Below the pieces are notes generated by a model. The model saw nothing but the letters and a program-made list of their open reading frames with translations. It did no database searches and was not told where the DNA came from. Below are positions 48,351 to 56,991 of a stretch of DNA of 64,000 nt, in pieces. Numbering within the stretch: position 1 is the stretch's first letter; every line of letters begins with the position of its first letter. The translations under genes and the position numbers were made by a program. The stretch is from Thermomicrobiales bacterium (GTDB taxonomy: Bacteria; Chloroflexota; Chloroflexia; Thermomicrobiales; CADCWN01): assembly GCA_030446685.1 (NCBI GenBank), contig JAUJMV010000012.1, forward strand, positions 14,882-78,881, given 5' to 3'.

Positions 48351-48793
48351 AGCGGCCCCTGGCCCCGCTCCCGGTCGGTTGCCCCGGCGATCAGGTCGAT
48401 TGCGCCGACCGCGAAGCCGAAGACGAGCAGGAAGACGCCCAGGTCGAAGACGAGCGCCGTGTGCAGCTCGAGCGTCCCCAGGTAGATCACGTCCGCGCCC
48501 GGCGCCGGGCTGTGGGCCAGCGGCGCCTGGCCCCGCAGGACCGGCCCGAAGGTGACCAGCAGCGCCAGCAACAGCCCGGCGAAGCTCACGGCCGGCATGG
48601 CGCGCAGCGGCAACGCTCGCGCCGCCGCACGGTGCCCGAACGCGACGTACTGGAGCAGCACCCCGAAGGCGGCGATCACCGCCGCGCTGAAGCCGTCCCC
48701 GACGTCGCCGTAGCCCTTGACCAGCACCGCGATGGCGGTGATCAGGGTCGAGGGCAGCAGCAGGCGGGCGATCACCCGCGTCAACACCGTCAT
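48347..48793 (-). CDS. mnhB: Mnh/Mrp cation antiporter subunit B
   Basis: 148 residues: 'MTVLTRVIARLLLPSTLITA', 'GDVGDGFSAAVIAAFGVLLQ' (the MnhB GxGFxGG-like segment) and 'LHTALVFDLGVFLLVFGFAV'. Start ATG 48793 abuts a tandem-repeat hairpin arm, and I see no ribosome-binding site; translation may depend on coupling or on the hairpin. Confidence 0.93.
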   Translation of the reverse strand: MTVLTRVIARLLLPSTLITAIAVLVKGYGDVGDGFSAAVIAAFGVLLQYVAFGHRAAARALPLRAMPAVSFAGLLLALLVTFGPVLRGQAPLAHSPAPGADVIYLGTLELHTALVFDLGVFLLVFGFAVGAIDLIAGATDRERGQGPL

Positions 48794-48970
48794 GGCGAGC
48801 GACGAGCGACGAGCGACGAGCGACGAACCCCGCTCATCGCTTGGCCCTCCCCGGTGTATCTGCCCTGCTGCACGACTTCCAGGCTGCCATCGCTCATCGC
48901 CCCTCTCTCCGTCGTTTCTCCTCACCCGACGCTCGTTCGTCACTCGTCGCTCGTCGCTCGTCGCTCGCCA
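48794..48970. repeat. Tandem-repeat hairpin (gcgacga unit) between mnhA and mnhB, arm within the mnhA frame
   Basis: Left arm 48794-48828 has over four copies of 'gcgacga'; right arm 48932-48970 has the mirror units 'tcgtcgc'. The loop is ~103 nt. The right arm is translated as the mnhA C-terminus ('ASDERRATSDERASG'); the left arm ends at the mnhB start codon. Confidence 0.8.
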
Positions 48971-51275
48971 TCGGGCGCTCCCGGCGCCCGAGCAGCGCGG
49001 CGATCCCGAGCAGGGCGATCGCGATGACCGTGATCTCGCCCATGGTGTCCAGGCCGCGGAAGTCGGCCAGGATCGCCGTCACCACGTCCTTGGCGTGCGC
49101 CGCCGGCGTCAGCCGGATGTGCTGGACCGCCACGCTCTCCTGCGCCGCCGGTTGCGAGAGTGTGGCCCAGCCGACCGCGAACGCGAACGCGCCGGCCCCG
49201 AGCCCGACTCCCACGTTCCGCCAGCGCAGCGACGGCCGCGGCGCCGGCCCCACCGCCTGATCCTTCAGCAGCTCCGCCGGGAAGAGGGCCAGGACGCCGA
49301 GGAAGAGCAGCGTCAGGATCGTCTCGATCAGCACCGCGACCAGCGCGACATCGGGTGCTCCCAGGAAGGCGAAGACCGCGGCCAGGCTGTAGCCGACGCT
49401 CGACAGCGCCAGGATCAGCGTCAGCGGCCGGCGCGGGACGGTCGCCACCAGCGCCCCCACCGCCGCCAGGAGCAGTCCCAAGACGGTCGGCAGATCGGTC
49501 ACGGTGATCCGCCCGACCCGGAAGGCGCCCTCTGTCGGCGTCGCCCAGAGGCCGATCGCCACCAGCACGGCGGTCGGGACCAGCACCGTCGCGATCCGGC
49601 TGCGCAGGTCGCGCACCTCCAGCGCGAGGAGTGCGCGAGAGGAGCGGTTGAGCCTCACAAGGCCGGCGGCGTACCAACGCTCCGGCCCCACCCTTTCGCC
49701 GAGCCGCGCCGTCGCCGCCGCCAGGCGGAACCAGCGGGGGCGCGCGGCGATGATGGTCGCGGCGAGCGCGTAGGTCGCCAGCGCCAGCAGGTTCTCGGGC
49801 CGCGCGTCGAGATGGTAGGCCGGCTCAACCGGCTGCAGATCGGCAAAGGCGACCCGCCCCGCCGCCTCGGCCAGGTCCGCCGCCGGCGCGACCGCGACGC
49901 CCCCGACGGCCACCAGCAGGCCCAGGGCGACGATCGGCGCGACCAGCGGCAGGGGAGGGCGCCCCGCCTCGCCCCGGAGCGGGCCGAGGAAGATGCCGCT
50001 CCAGAAGTGCCAGACGTAGGCCAGCGTCAGCGCCGCGCCGAGCGTCGCCAGCGCGGCGAACGGCCAGCCGCGCTCCAGCGCCGCCTTGAAGAAGAGCTCG
50101 TCCTTGAAGAAGCCGATCGTCAACGGCAGCGCGCCCAGCCCCGCCGCCGCCACGCCGCTCGCCGCCGCCAGGACCGGCAGCCCCCGCCACTGCCCGCCCA
50201 GGCGCGAGAGCCGATCCTCCCCGGTCACCTCGGTCACCGTGCCGGCGGTCAGGAAGAGGGCGCTCTTCGCCAGGGCGTGGGCGATCACGTAGAAGGCCGC
50301 GCCGACCACCCCGGCGCTGGTGCCGAGGCTGAGCATCACCACCACGTAGCCATACTGCGCGATCGTCGAGTAGGCGAGGATCTGCTTCAGCACGTCGCGC
50401 GTCAGCGCCAGGACCGAGCCGAAGATCATCGAGAGGAGACCGACGACGAGCAGCAGATCGAGCAGGAACGGGCTCAGCCGCAGCAGCGGGTAGATCCGCC
50501 CGAGCAGGAAGACGCCCGCCGCGACCATCGCCGCGGAGTGGAGGTAGGCCGAGACCGGCGTCGGGGCGGCCATCGCGCGCGGCAGCCAGAAGTGGGCCGG
50601 TACCTGCGCGCTCTTGACGAGCGCCCCTGCCGCGATCAGTCCCGCCGCCAGCGTCTGCGCCGGTCCCGGCGTGGCCCGCTCGACGATCGCGGGCAGCGCG
50701 AACGTGCCGTAGAGCGCCTGGAGCAGCAGCAGCCCGATCAGCAGCAGGACGGCGGAGATCCCGGTGACCAGCAGCGCCATCAGCGCCGCCGCGCGGGACT
50801 CGGCCTTGTGGCGGTCGTAGCCGATCAGGTAGTAGGAGGCGATCGCGGTCAGATCCCAGAAGACGAAGATCAGGAGCAGATCCTGCGCCATGACCAGCCC
50901 GACCATCGCGCCCATGAAGAGGACGATCAGCGCGTAGAAGCGGATCGCATCGCGCGCCGGGCGACCCTGGTGCTCCAGGTGCAGCGGCAGGTAGCGCGCG
51001 GAGTAGAGCAGCACCGCCACGCCGATGCCGGTTGCCAGCAGGGCGTAGAGCACCGCCAACCCATCGAGCGCGAAGGTGAGTCTCAGCCCCCAGCTCGGCG
51101 CCCAGGCCACGTCGAGCGCGCCGCCGCCCGCCCACCGCCCCCAGAGCGTGGCGCCGCAAGCGAGCGCGGCCATGACGATGCTGGCCCACGCCGCCGGTCG
51201 CGCCCCGAGGACGCCCGCCACCAGGACGACCGGCGCGGCGCCGAGCGCCAGCAGCAGGGGCAACAGCACGGTCAT
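48894..51275 (-). CDS. mnhA: Mnh/Mrp cation antiporter subunit A
   Basis: Large NuoL-like subunit, ~793 residues. Motifs: 'FVFWDLTAIASYYLIGYDRH', 'GALVKSAQVPAHFWLPRAMA', 'VSAYLHSAAMVAAGVFLLGR', 'DVLKQILAYSTIAQYGYVVV', 'FYVIAHALAKSALFLTAGTV', then the C-terminal MbhD/MbhE-like region ('VLAGATLVALVALLIETILT'-like 'DVALVAVLIETILTLLFLGV'). The last ~25 residues are hydrophilic and come from a tandem-repeat hairpin arm. ATG 51275 overlaps the stop of the DUF421 gene. Confidence 0.95.
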   Translation of the reverse strand: MTVLLPLLLALGAAPVVLVAGVLGARPAAWASIVMAALACGATLWGRWAGGGALDVAWAPSWGLRLTFALDGLAVLYALLATGIGVAVLLYSARYLPLHLEHQGRPARDAIRFYALIVLFMGAMVGLVMAQDLLLIFVFWDLTAIASYYLIGYDRHKAESRAAALMALLVTGISAVLLLIGLLLLQALYGTFALPAIVERATPGPAQTLAAGLIAAGALVKSAQVPAHFWLPRAMAAPTPVSAYLHSAAMVAAGVFLLGRIYPLLRLSPFLLDLLLVVGLLSMIFGSVLALTRDVLKQILAYSTIAQYGYVVVMLSLGTSAGVVGAAFYVIAHALAKSALFLTAGTVTEVTGEDRLSRLGGQWRGLPVLAAASGVAAAGLGALPLTIGFFKDELFFKAALERGWPFAALATLGAALTLAYVWHFWSGIFLGPLRGEAGRPPLPLVAPIVALGLLVAVGGVAVAPAADLAEAAGRVAFADLQPVEPAYHLDARPENLLALATYALAATIIAARPRWFRLAAATARLGERVGPERWYAAGLVRLNRSSRALLALEVRDLRSRIATVLVPTAVLVAIGLWATPTEGAFRVGRITVTDLPTVLGLLLAAVGALVATVPRRPLTLILALSSVGYSLAAVFAFLGAPDVALVAVLIETILTLLFLGVLALFPAELLKDQAVGPAPRPSLRWRNVGVGLGAGAFAFAVGWATLSQPAAQESVAVQHIRLTPAAHAKDVVTAILADFRGLDTMGEITVIAIALLGIAALLGRRERPMASDERRATSDERASGEEKRRREGR

Positions 51276-51796
51276 GTACGCGCCTCGCGATGGTCGCTGA
51301 CGTTGCGCAGCGTGGAGCGGTCGGACGACTTGGCGCTCTGCATGACGCTCATGCTGCCGTCGGTCTCCAGCACGACCGCGTCGAGGTCATCCAGCGTCGC
51401 GACCCCCGACTGCCGCGCCGCCGCGACCACTTCCGACTCGGTCACGCGCTCGCGGCGCAACGTCTCGCGCAGGAACTCCCCGCGGTAGAAGAGCAGCGCC
51501 GGGTCGTCCTTGACGATCTGCCGCACCGCGGACGAGCGGACCGACAGCCAGGTGATGACGAACTGCAAGGCGATCAGCAGCCCCAGCGCCAGCACCCCCT
51601 CCGCCAGCGCCACATCCCGCGAGAGCAAGATCGTCGCCAGGGTCGAGCCGAGCGCGATCGTGACGATGAAGTCGAAGGCGTTCATCTTCGAGAGCGTGCG
51701 CTTCCCCGAGACGCGCAGCATCAGGACCAGCGCGAGATACGCCAGCGGGCTGATCACCAGCACCCGCCCCAGCCCTGTCCAGGTGTCGAACCACAT
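51272..51796 (-). CDS. DUF421 (YetF-type) membrane protein
   Basis: 174 residues: two or three N-terminal helices ('VLVISPLAYLALVLMLRVSG', 'FDFIVTIALGSTLATILLSR', 'GVLALGLLIALQFVITWLSV') then the conserved soluble domain 'KDDPALLFYRGEFLRETLRR', 'ERVTESEVVAAARQSGVATL', 'DLDAVVLETDGSMSV'. This is the DUF421 pattern of B. subtilis YetF/YrbG. Stop overlaps mnhA start, indicating co-translation with the antiporter. Confidence 0.92.
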   Translation of the reverse strand: MWFDTWTGLGRVLVISPLAYLALVLMLRVSGKRTLSKMNAFDFIVTIALGSTLATILLSRDVALAEGVLALGLLIALQFVITWLSVRSSAVRQIVKDDPALLFYRGEFLRETLRRERVTESEVVAAARQSGVATLDDLDAVVLETDGSMSVMQSAKSSDRSTLRNVSDHREART

Positions 51797-51905
51797 CCTC
51801 GCGCGCCTCCTCGCCGCGATCGGTCAGTAGCAAGTTCCAGTCCACACGCGGGTCGAAGGGTCGAACGTCTCCTGGCCCCGAAATCGGGCCGGCGTTCAGG
51901 CACAA

Positions 51906-51955
51906 CTATCGAAATGAGGGGCGTTCGACGTTCAGGCGTTCGACGTTCGACCCCA
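51906..51955. repeat. Tandem gttcgac repeat before the permease stop
   Basis: About five copies of 'cgttcgac/cgttcagg' between 'gaggggc' and 'gacccc'; only the ends pair. It lies immediately downstream of the SLC13-type gene (minus strand). Confidence 0.55.
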
Positions 51956-53224
51956 TCACAGGAGGTAGCGCAGCCAGACCCAGCCCGTCGCGACGATCAC
52001 CGAGGCGATGGTGACCGGGACGCCGTAGCCGAGGAACTCCCGGAAGGTGATCGGGTGCCCGCCGCGCGCCGCCAGGTTGGCGACGATGATGTTCGCCGAC
52101 GCGCCGATCAGCGTGGCGTTGCCCCCGAGGTCGGCCCCCAGCGCCAGCGCCCACCACAGCACCCCCCGCCCCGGCTCCCCCGCGCCGAGTTCCTGCACGA
52201 TCGGGATCATCGTCGCGGTGTAGGGGATATTGTCGACGATGCCGGAGAGAATCGTCGAGAGCCAGAGGATCAGCAGGCTGCCGACCGCCAGCTCGCCGCC
52301 GGTCAGGTCGATCGCGCCGCGCGCCAGGAGGTCGATCAGCCCGACCCTGATCACCCCCTCCACCATGATGAAGAGGCCGATGAAGAAGAAGAGGGTCGTC
52401 CACTCGACCTCCGCCAGCGCCTGCTGCGGCGAGAACCGGCTCCACAGCAGCAGGACCGCCGCCCCGCTCAGCGCGACCGTCGCCGGCTCCAGGTGGACCG
52501 CGCGGTGGATCAGGAAGCCGCCGATCGTCGCCGCCAGGACGATCAGCGCCTTGCGCAGCAGGATCGGGTCGGAGAGGACCTTGCGCTCGTCCATCGCCAG
52601 GACCAGCTCGCGCCCCTGCGCCCCGCCCTTCAACTGCTCGCGGAAGATCAGGCGCGCGGCGAGCAGGTAGAGCGCCAGGATCAGCGCGATCGGCGGCGCC
52701 ATGTGCCAGATGAACTGGTTGAAGCCGAGCCCCGCGGCGCTGCCGATCAGGATGTTCGGCGGGTCGCCGATCAGCGTCGCCGCACCGCCGATGTTGGCCG
52801 CCAGGATCTCCGAGATCAGGAACGGCTTGGGGTTGATCCTCAGCGTCTCGGCGATGTAGATCGTCACCGGGACGATCAGCACCACCGTCGTGACGTTGTC
52901 GAGGAAGGCCGACGCCACGGCCGTGACGAGCGAGAGGAGCACCAGCAGGCGGGTCGGTCGCCCGTCGGCTAGCTTGACCGCGCGGATCGCCAGCCACTGG
53001 AAGACGCCGGTCTCCGCCGTGATGTGCGCGATGATCATCATCCCGGCCAAGAGGAAGATCACGTTCCAGTCGACCGCCTCGAACGCCTCCTCCTGGCTCA
53101 GCACGCCGAGCAGGATCATCAGCAGCCCGCCGATCAGCGCGGCGACCGTCTTATGCCACCACTCGGCGGCGATGATGACATAAATAGCGACGAAGACGAC
53201 GGTCCCGACGACCAGCAGGCTCAT
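51956..53224 (-). CDS. SLC13/ArsB-type ion transporter (CitMHS/NhaD superfamily)
   Basis: 422 residues, about 11-12 helices in two inverted halves: 'WNVIFLLAGMMIIAHITAET', 'VASAFLDNVTTVVLIVPVTI', 'EILAANIGGAATLIGDPPNI' in half one, and 'WTTLFFFIGLFIMVEGVIRV', 'LSGIVDNIPYTATMIPIVQE', 'ALALGADLGGNATLIGASAN' in half two. The repeated 'GG-ATLIG-N' and 'DN-P' hairpins define the ArsB/NhaD/DASS superfamily; the ion (Na+/H+ or an anion) cannot be told. Start ATG 53224 overlaps the CBS gene stop. Confidence 0.9.
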   Translation of the reverse strand: MSLLVVGTVVFVAIYVIIAAEWWHKTVAALIGGLLMILLGVLSQEEAFEAVDWNVIFLLAGMMIIAHITAETGVFQWLAIRAVKLADGRPTRLLVLLSLVTAVASAFLDNVTTVVLIVPVTIYIAETLRINPKPFLISEILAANIGGAATLIGDPPNILIGSAAGLGFNQFIWHMAPPIALILALYLLAARLIFREQLKGGAQGRELVLAMDERKVLSDPILLRKALIVLAATIGGFLIHRAVHLEPATVALSGAAVLLLWSRFSPQQALAEVEWTTLFFFIGLFIMVEGVIRVGLIDLLARGAIDLTGGELAVGSLLILWLSTILSGIVDNIPYTATMIPIVQELGAGEPGRGVLWWALALGADLGGNATLIGASANIIVANLAARGGHPITFREFLGYGVPVTIASVIVATGWVWLRYLL

Positions 53225-53763
53225 CCGGCGCCGTCCTCTCTGCCGCCGGGGCGCTCCCGGATCGGGCAGACGTTCAGCCAGACGCACAGGAACTCGAAGA
53301 GTCCCAGATAGCCGACGACCCGCCCGGCCTCGTCCACGATCGGCAGGCCGTCGAGATTGGCCTCCAGCAGCTTGCCGAAGGCCCCCTCCAGGCGCTCGTC
53401 CGGGCGCAGGGCGAGGGGGGCGCGCATCACGTCCCCGGCGACGCGCCCGTGGGCCATCGTCGCGAACTCGCCGCCGTGGCGCAGATCGGTGGCGTACTTG
53501 AGGAAGGCTTCCGGCATCACCCGGACGAACGCCCCGAATGCCAGGTCGCGCGTCGGCAGGAGGCCGGCCAGCCGCCCCGCCTCGTCAACGACCGCGATCA
53601 CCAGGCAGGCGGGGTGTTCGAGCGCCCGCTGGATCACCATCAGTAGGGGCTCGTCCGCGCGGACGATCGTCCCCTCGATCCCCATCAGCCGGTCGGCCTC
53701 GGCCACGGTCATCGTCTCGAAGCGCTGGCTCGCTCGCAGCCATTCCTCGTCACGCTGGGTCAT
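53221..53763 (-). CDS. CBS-domain protein
   Basis: Tandem CBS pair, 180 residues: 'MGIEGTIVRADEPLLMVIQR', 'CLVIAVVDEAGRLAGLLPTR' and 'VAGDVMRAPLALRPDERLEG', 'LEANLDGLPIVDEAGRVVGY'. CBS pairs bind adenine nucleotides (ATP, AMP, c-di-AMP) and gate transporters. Its position as first gene before the permease suggests it controls that transporter. Start ATG 53763, after a leader carrying a terminator. Confidence 0.9.
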   Translation of the reverse strand: MTQRDEEWLRASQRFETMTVAEADRLMGIEGTIVRADEPLLMVIQRALEHPACLVIAVVDEAGRLAGLLPTRDLAFGAFVRVMPEAFLKYATDLRHGGEFATMAHGRVAGDVMRAPLALRPDERLEGAFGKLLEANLDGLPIVDEAGRVVGYLGLFEFLCVWLNVCPIRERPGGREDGAG

Positions 53764-53800
53764 CGCCCGCTCCTCGCGCCCCTGCGCCCGCAAACAACGC

Positions 53801-53858
53801 AAAAAAAAGGCAGCGTTGACTGCCTCCACCTCGCCTGTAATGATGGGACAGGCGGCCC
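53801..53858 (-). terminator. Leader with two hairpins and intrinsic terminator upstream of the CBS gene
   Basis: Reading the minus strand: stem 'cgcctg'/'caggcg' (53854-53832), linker 'aggtgg', stem 'aggcag'/'ctgcct' (53828-53806) running into eight T (53808-53801). The T-run is striking in this GC-rich sequence. The stop point is ~40 bases before the CBS start codon, so the terminator must be bypassed for expression. The same two-hairpin sequence occurs in the divergent nfeD leader. Confidence 0.8.
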
Positions 53859-53914
53859 TTTGCACTTATCGGCCCGGCCCACTGTCAGCTCCCGCGCGGG
53901 GCTGGCGCACCTGT

Positions 53915-53942
53915 ATTATAGCAAGCGGCGGCAGCGCGTCAA
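53915..53942 (-). promoter_or_regulatory. Promoter of the CBS-permease(-DUF421-mnh) transcript
   Basis: Minus strand TTGACG (53942-53937), 16-bp spacer, TATAAT (53920-53915). The predicted start near 53908 gives a ~145-base leader. Confidence 0.8.
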
Positions 53943-54081
53943 TACGCCCGGCGCCGCGCGCCGCGGCCGATTGATGGCGGCACGGCGGCATCGGGAGGCC
54001 GTACCCGCGGGGCGCTCGCGCGATGCCCGGCCGCGGCGGCGCTCCACAGGATCCGTTCGCCCCGTGAGGCAGCCGCGCACA

Positions 54082-54109
54082 TTGACATCGCGCGGGGACT
54101 TGCTATACT
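54082..54109 (+). promoter_or_regulatory. Promoter of the nfeD-floA transcript
   Basis: TTGACA (54082-54087), 16-bp spacer, TATACT (54104-54109). The transcript start near 54116 is ~215 bases before the nfeD start. Confidence 0.8.
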
Positions 54110-54162
54110 TGATCGCAAGAGGTCAGGATGGCGTGAGCGCCGATGACCGAGGGACGCACAAC

Positions 54163-54219
54163 TGAACGGGTCGCCTGTTCCGTTATTTCAGGCGAAGGAG
54201 GAGACAGTCAACTGTCTCC
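54163..54219 (+). promoter_or_regulatory. Structured leader of nfeD matching the CBS-gene leader
   Basis: Stem 'cgcctg'/'caggcg' (54173-54194), linker 'aaggag', stem 'ggagacag'/'ctgtctcc' with loop 'tcaa' (54200-54219), then 'ttattgt'. About 38 of 47 bases match the minus-strand leader 53858-53801 when aligned. A further small helix 'ggcg-tgag-cgcc' inside 'gtca..tgac' lies upstream (54122-54147). Confidence 0.75.
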
Positions 54220-54329
54220 TTATTGTGTCACGTGCCGGACGAAGATTCGGCGGTTGGTGGCCGGTGGCGAGTGGGTCGCGGCAGGGTGGAACCGGTGCCG
54301 AAAGTGGCACGAAAGGCGGTCCGTGGGCC

Positions 54330-55868
54330 ATGTTGGAGCAGTACGGTGCGGCATTGGCACGGAATATCAATATCGTAGGCGGGCGGCGCGCGAGGACGCG
54401 GCCGGGCGGCTGGCGCGGCTTGGTCGGGCTACTCCTCGTCCTGCTCGGCACGTTCGCGCTCAGCACGGCCCCGGTCGCCGCGGCGCGGGCGGAAAACACG
54501 GTGCATCTGGTGCGGATCAGCGGCACGATCGATTCCGGTCTGGCGCCCTACCTGTCCCGCGCGCTGGAGGAGGCGGAGCGAGAGGGGGCGCGGGCGGTCA
54601 TCCTGGAGATCGACACGCCAGGCGGGCGGCTGGACGCCGTGTTGCGGATGCGCCAGGCACTCCTCGACGCCGAGGTGCGCACGATCGCCTTCGTGAACCA
54701 CGAGGCGTTCTCCGCCGGCGCCTTGGTGGCGATCGCCGCCGACGAGATCTACATGACCGACGGCGCGGTGATCGGCGCCGCGACGCCGGTGGATGGGGCC
54801 GGGAACACCGCGGACGAGAAGACGCTCTCCGCCGTGAGCGGTGTCTTTCGGGCGACAGCGGAGGCGCGCGGGCGCGATCCGCGGGTTGCCGAGGCGATGG
54901 TCGACCCGGCGGTGGCGATCCCCGGCGTGGTGGAGCCGGGCAGGCTGCTGACGCTGACGGACGACCAGGCGCTGTCGGCGGTGCAAGGCTACAGCAAGGG
55001 GACCGTGACCGACCGGCAGGCGCTGCTGGGGGCGACGGGGCTGGAGGGCGCGGCGGTGCGCGAGATCGGGCAGAGTCCGGCCGAGAGCCTGGTGCGCGTC
55101 CTGACCGAGCCGGCGCTGGCCGGGCTGCTCTTCATGCTCGGTATCCTGCTGATCGCCGCGGAGGTGCTCACGAGCACCTTCAGTGGGATCGGCATCGCCG
55201 GCGCCGGCCTGCTCGGCCTCTTCTTCTGGGGCCACCTGCTGGCCGGGCTCGCCGGCTGGGAGGGGATCGCGCTGGTCGTGCTCGGGCTGGCGCTGCTCGC
55301 GGTGGAGGCGTTCGTCATCCCCGGCTTCGGCGTCGCCGGGGTCGCCGGGGTCGGCGCCCTGCTGGGCGGGCTCTTCCTCTCGGTGACCGGGCAGGAGATC
55401 ATCACGCGGGCCGATCTGGAGCGCGGGCTGTCGGCGGTCGGCGTCGCGGCGCTCGCGCTGGTCGGCGGCGGGGCGGTCCTGCTGCTGGCGCTGCCGCGGC
55501 TGGCCCAGACCCGCGGGCTGGTCCTGCAGGCGACGGTGGGGGAGCTGGCCCCGGCCGCGATGGCGGCCCCGCCGGCCGCGCGGCGCTGGCCGCTAATTCT
55601 GCGCGGCAACAGCGCCGATTCCGCGCCGCCACCCCTGGAGACCCAGCTCGAACCGGCCCCCGGCGCGTCGCTGGTCGGCGCCAGGGGCGAGGCGCTCTCG
55701 GAGTTGCGGCCGGCCGGCTTCGCGCTGATCGACGGCCAGCGGGTCGACGTGATCACGCGGGGCGACGTCATCCCGCGGGGCGCGCGGGTCGAGATCATCC
55801 GCGACGAGGGCTACCGGCGCGTCGTGCGGTGGCTGGCGCCCGATGAACGCGAACCGGTCGAGATCTAG
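54330..55868 (+). CDS. NfeD-family membrane-bound ClpP-class serine protease (long form)
   Basis: 512 residues. N-terminal signal/anchor ('LVGLLLVLLGTFALSTAPVA'), periplasmic ClpP/SppA-like protease domain ('RAVILEIDTPGGRLDAVLRM', 'FVNHEAFSAGALVAIAADEI' with the nucleophilic Ser in SAGA), then four to six helices ('LFMLGILLIAAEVLTSTFSG', 'ALVVLGLALLAVEAFVIPGF', 'GVAGVGALLGGLFLSV') and a C-terminal OB-fold NfeD domain ('LVGARGEALSELRPAGFALI', 'GARVEIIRDEGYRRVV'). Long NfeD proteins pair with stomatin/flotillin-like partners; floA is next. Start ATG 54330 is preferred for its signal-peptide length. Confidence 0.92.
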   Translation: MLEQYGAALARNINIVGGRRARTRPGGWRGLVGLLLVLLGTFALSTAPVAAARAENTVHLVRISGTIDSGLAPYLSRALEEAEREGARAVILEIDTPGGRLDAVLRMRQALLDAEVRTIAFVNHEAFSAGALVAIAADEIYMTDGAVIGAATPVDGAGNTADEKTLSAVSGVFRATAEARGRDPRVAEAMVDPAVAIPGVVEPGRLLTLTDDQALSAVQGYSKGTVTDRQALLGATGLEGAAVREIGQSPAESLVRVLTEPALAGLLFMLGILLIAAEVLTSTFSGIGIAGAGLLGLFFWGHLLAGLAGWEGIALVVLGLALLAVEAFVIPGFGVAGVAGVGALLGGLFLSVTGQEIITRADLERGLSAVGVAALALVGGGAVLLLALPRLAQTRGLVLQATVGELAPAAMAAPPAARRWPLILRGNSADSAPPPLETQLEPAPGASLVGARGEALSELRPAGFALIDGQRVDVITRGDVIPRGARVEIIRDEGYRRVVRWLAPDEREPVEI

Positions 55869-55955
55869 CCGCCCGTGTCGGTGTCAGCCGACTTGCAGAC
55901 GTACGTTGCCGCATTCAGCTAGCGGGCCGGACGACGGCCCGGAAAGGCGCTCATC

Positions 55956-56915
55956 ATGGGGCCCGACATCGCCATTATCGCGCTCATCCTTCTCCTCGCT
56001 GTCGTGGTGGTGGTCACGTTGTTCTTCTACTTCGTGCCGCTCGGCCTCTGGATTACCGCGATCTTCTCCGGCGTGCGGGTCGGCATCGGCACCCTGGTCG
56101 GGATGCGCCTGCGCAAGGTCAACCCCGCCGCGATCGTCCGTCCGATGATCAGCGCGACCAAGGCGGGGCTGGATCTGAACCTGGGCCAGATGGAGGCGCA
56201 CTCCCTGGCCGGCGGCGACGTCGGGCGCGTGGTGACCGCGCTGATCTCTGCTGACCGCGCCAATATCGAGCTGCCCTGGCGGCGGGCGACCGCGATCGAC
56301 CTGGCGGGCCGCGACGTGCTGGAGGCGGTGCAGGTCAGCGTCAACCCGAAGGTGATCGAGACGCCGCGCGTCTCGGCGGTGGCGAAGGACGGCATCCAGC
56401 TCACCGCGGTCGCGCGCGTGACCGTGCGCGCCAACATCGAGCGCCTCGTCGGCGGCGCGGGCGAGGAGACGATCATCGCGCGGGTCGGCGAGGGGACGGT
56501 CTCCTCGATCGGCTCGGCGGTCGACCACAAGGCGGTGCTGGAGAACCCGGACGCGATCTCCAAGCTGGTCCTCTCGCGCGGGCTCGACGCCGGGACGGCC
56601 TACGAGATCCTCTCGATCGACATCGCCGACGTGGACGTGGGCCGCAACATCGGCGCGCAGTTGCAGACCGACCAGGCCGAGGCGAACAAGCGGGTCGCGC
56701 AGGCGAACGCCGAGGAGCGGCGCGCGATGGCGGTGGCGGTGGAGCAGGAGATGCGCGCCCGCGTCGTCGAGGCCGAGGCGCAGATCCCGCTGGCCCTGGC
56801 CGAGGCGTTCCGCTCCGGCAACCTGGGGATCATGGACTACTACAAGATGCAGAACGTGCAGGCCGACACCCAGATGCGCGAGGCGCTGGCCACGAACGGC
56901 ACCGACCATTCGTAA
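55956..56915 (+). CDS. floA: Flotillin-like protein FloA
   Basis: SPFH-domain protein of functional membrane microdomains. One N-terminal membrane helix ('[20 protein letters not shown]') followed by '[20 protein letters not shown]', '[20 protein letters not shown]', '[20 protein letters not shown]' and an Ala/Glu-rich C-terminus '[20 protein letters not shown]', the standard FloA/YqfA layout at 319 residues. Operon with the long NfeD gene, as in B. subtilis yqeZ-floA. Confidence 0.96.
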   Translation: MGPDIAIIALILLLAVVVVVTLFFYFVPLGLWITAIFSGVRVGIGTLVGMRLRKVNPAAIVRPMISATKAGLDLNLGQMEAHSLAGGDVGRVVTALISADRANIELPWRRATAIDLAGRDVLEAVQVSVNPKVIETPRVSAVAKDGIQLTAVARVTVRANIERLVGGAGEETIIARVGEGTVSSIGSAVDHKAVLENPDAISKLVLSRGLDAGTAYEILSIDIADVDVGRNIGAQLQTDQAEANKRVAQANAEERRAMAVAVEQEMRARVVEAEAQIPLALAEAFRSGNLGIMDYYKMQNVQADTQMREALATNGTDHS

Positions 56916-56991
56916 GCCGCCGGCGCGGGGCGGCCGACCGGCCGCCCCGCGCGTCATCGGTGGAGGAATCCTGACCTGAACGGGGTGCCAC

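Noticed and set aside
48717-51488. Plus-strand open frame of 923 codons opposite mnhA
   Set aside because: Antisense shadow; Arg/Gln/Asp-rich with no folded-protein pattern.
54143-54330. Leader peptide starting at ATG 54143 in the nfeD leader
   Set aside because: No ribosome-binding site; the frame runs on for hundreds of codons overlapping nfeD, so not a typical short attenuator peptide.
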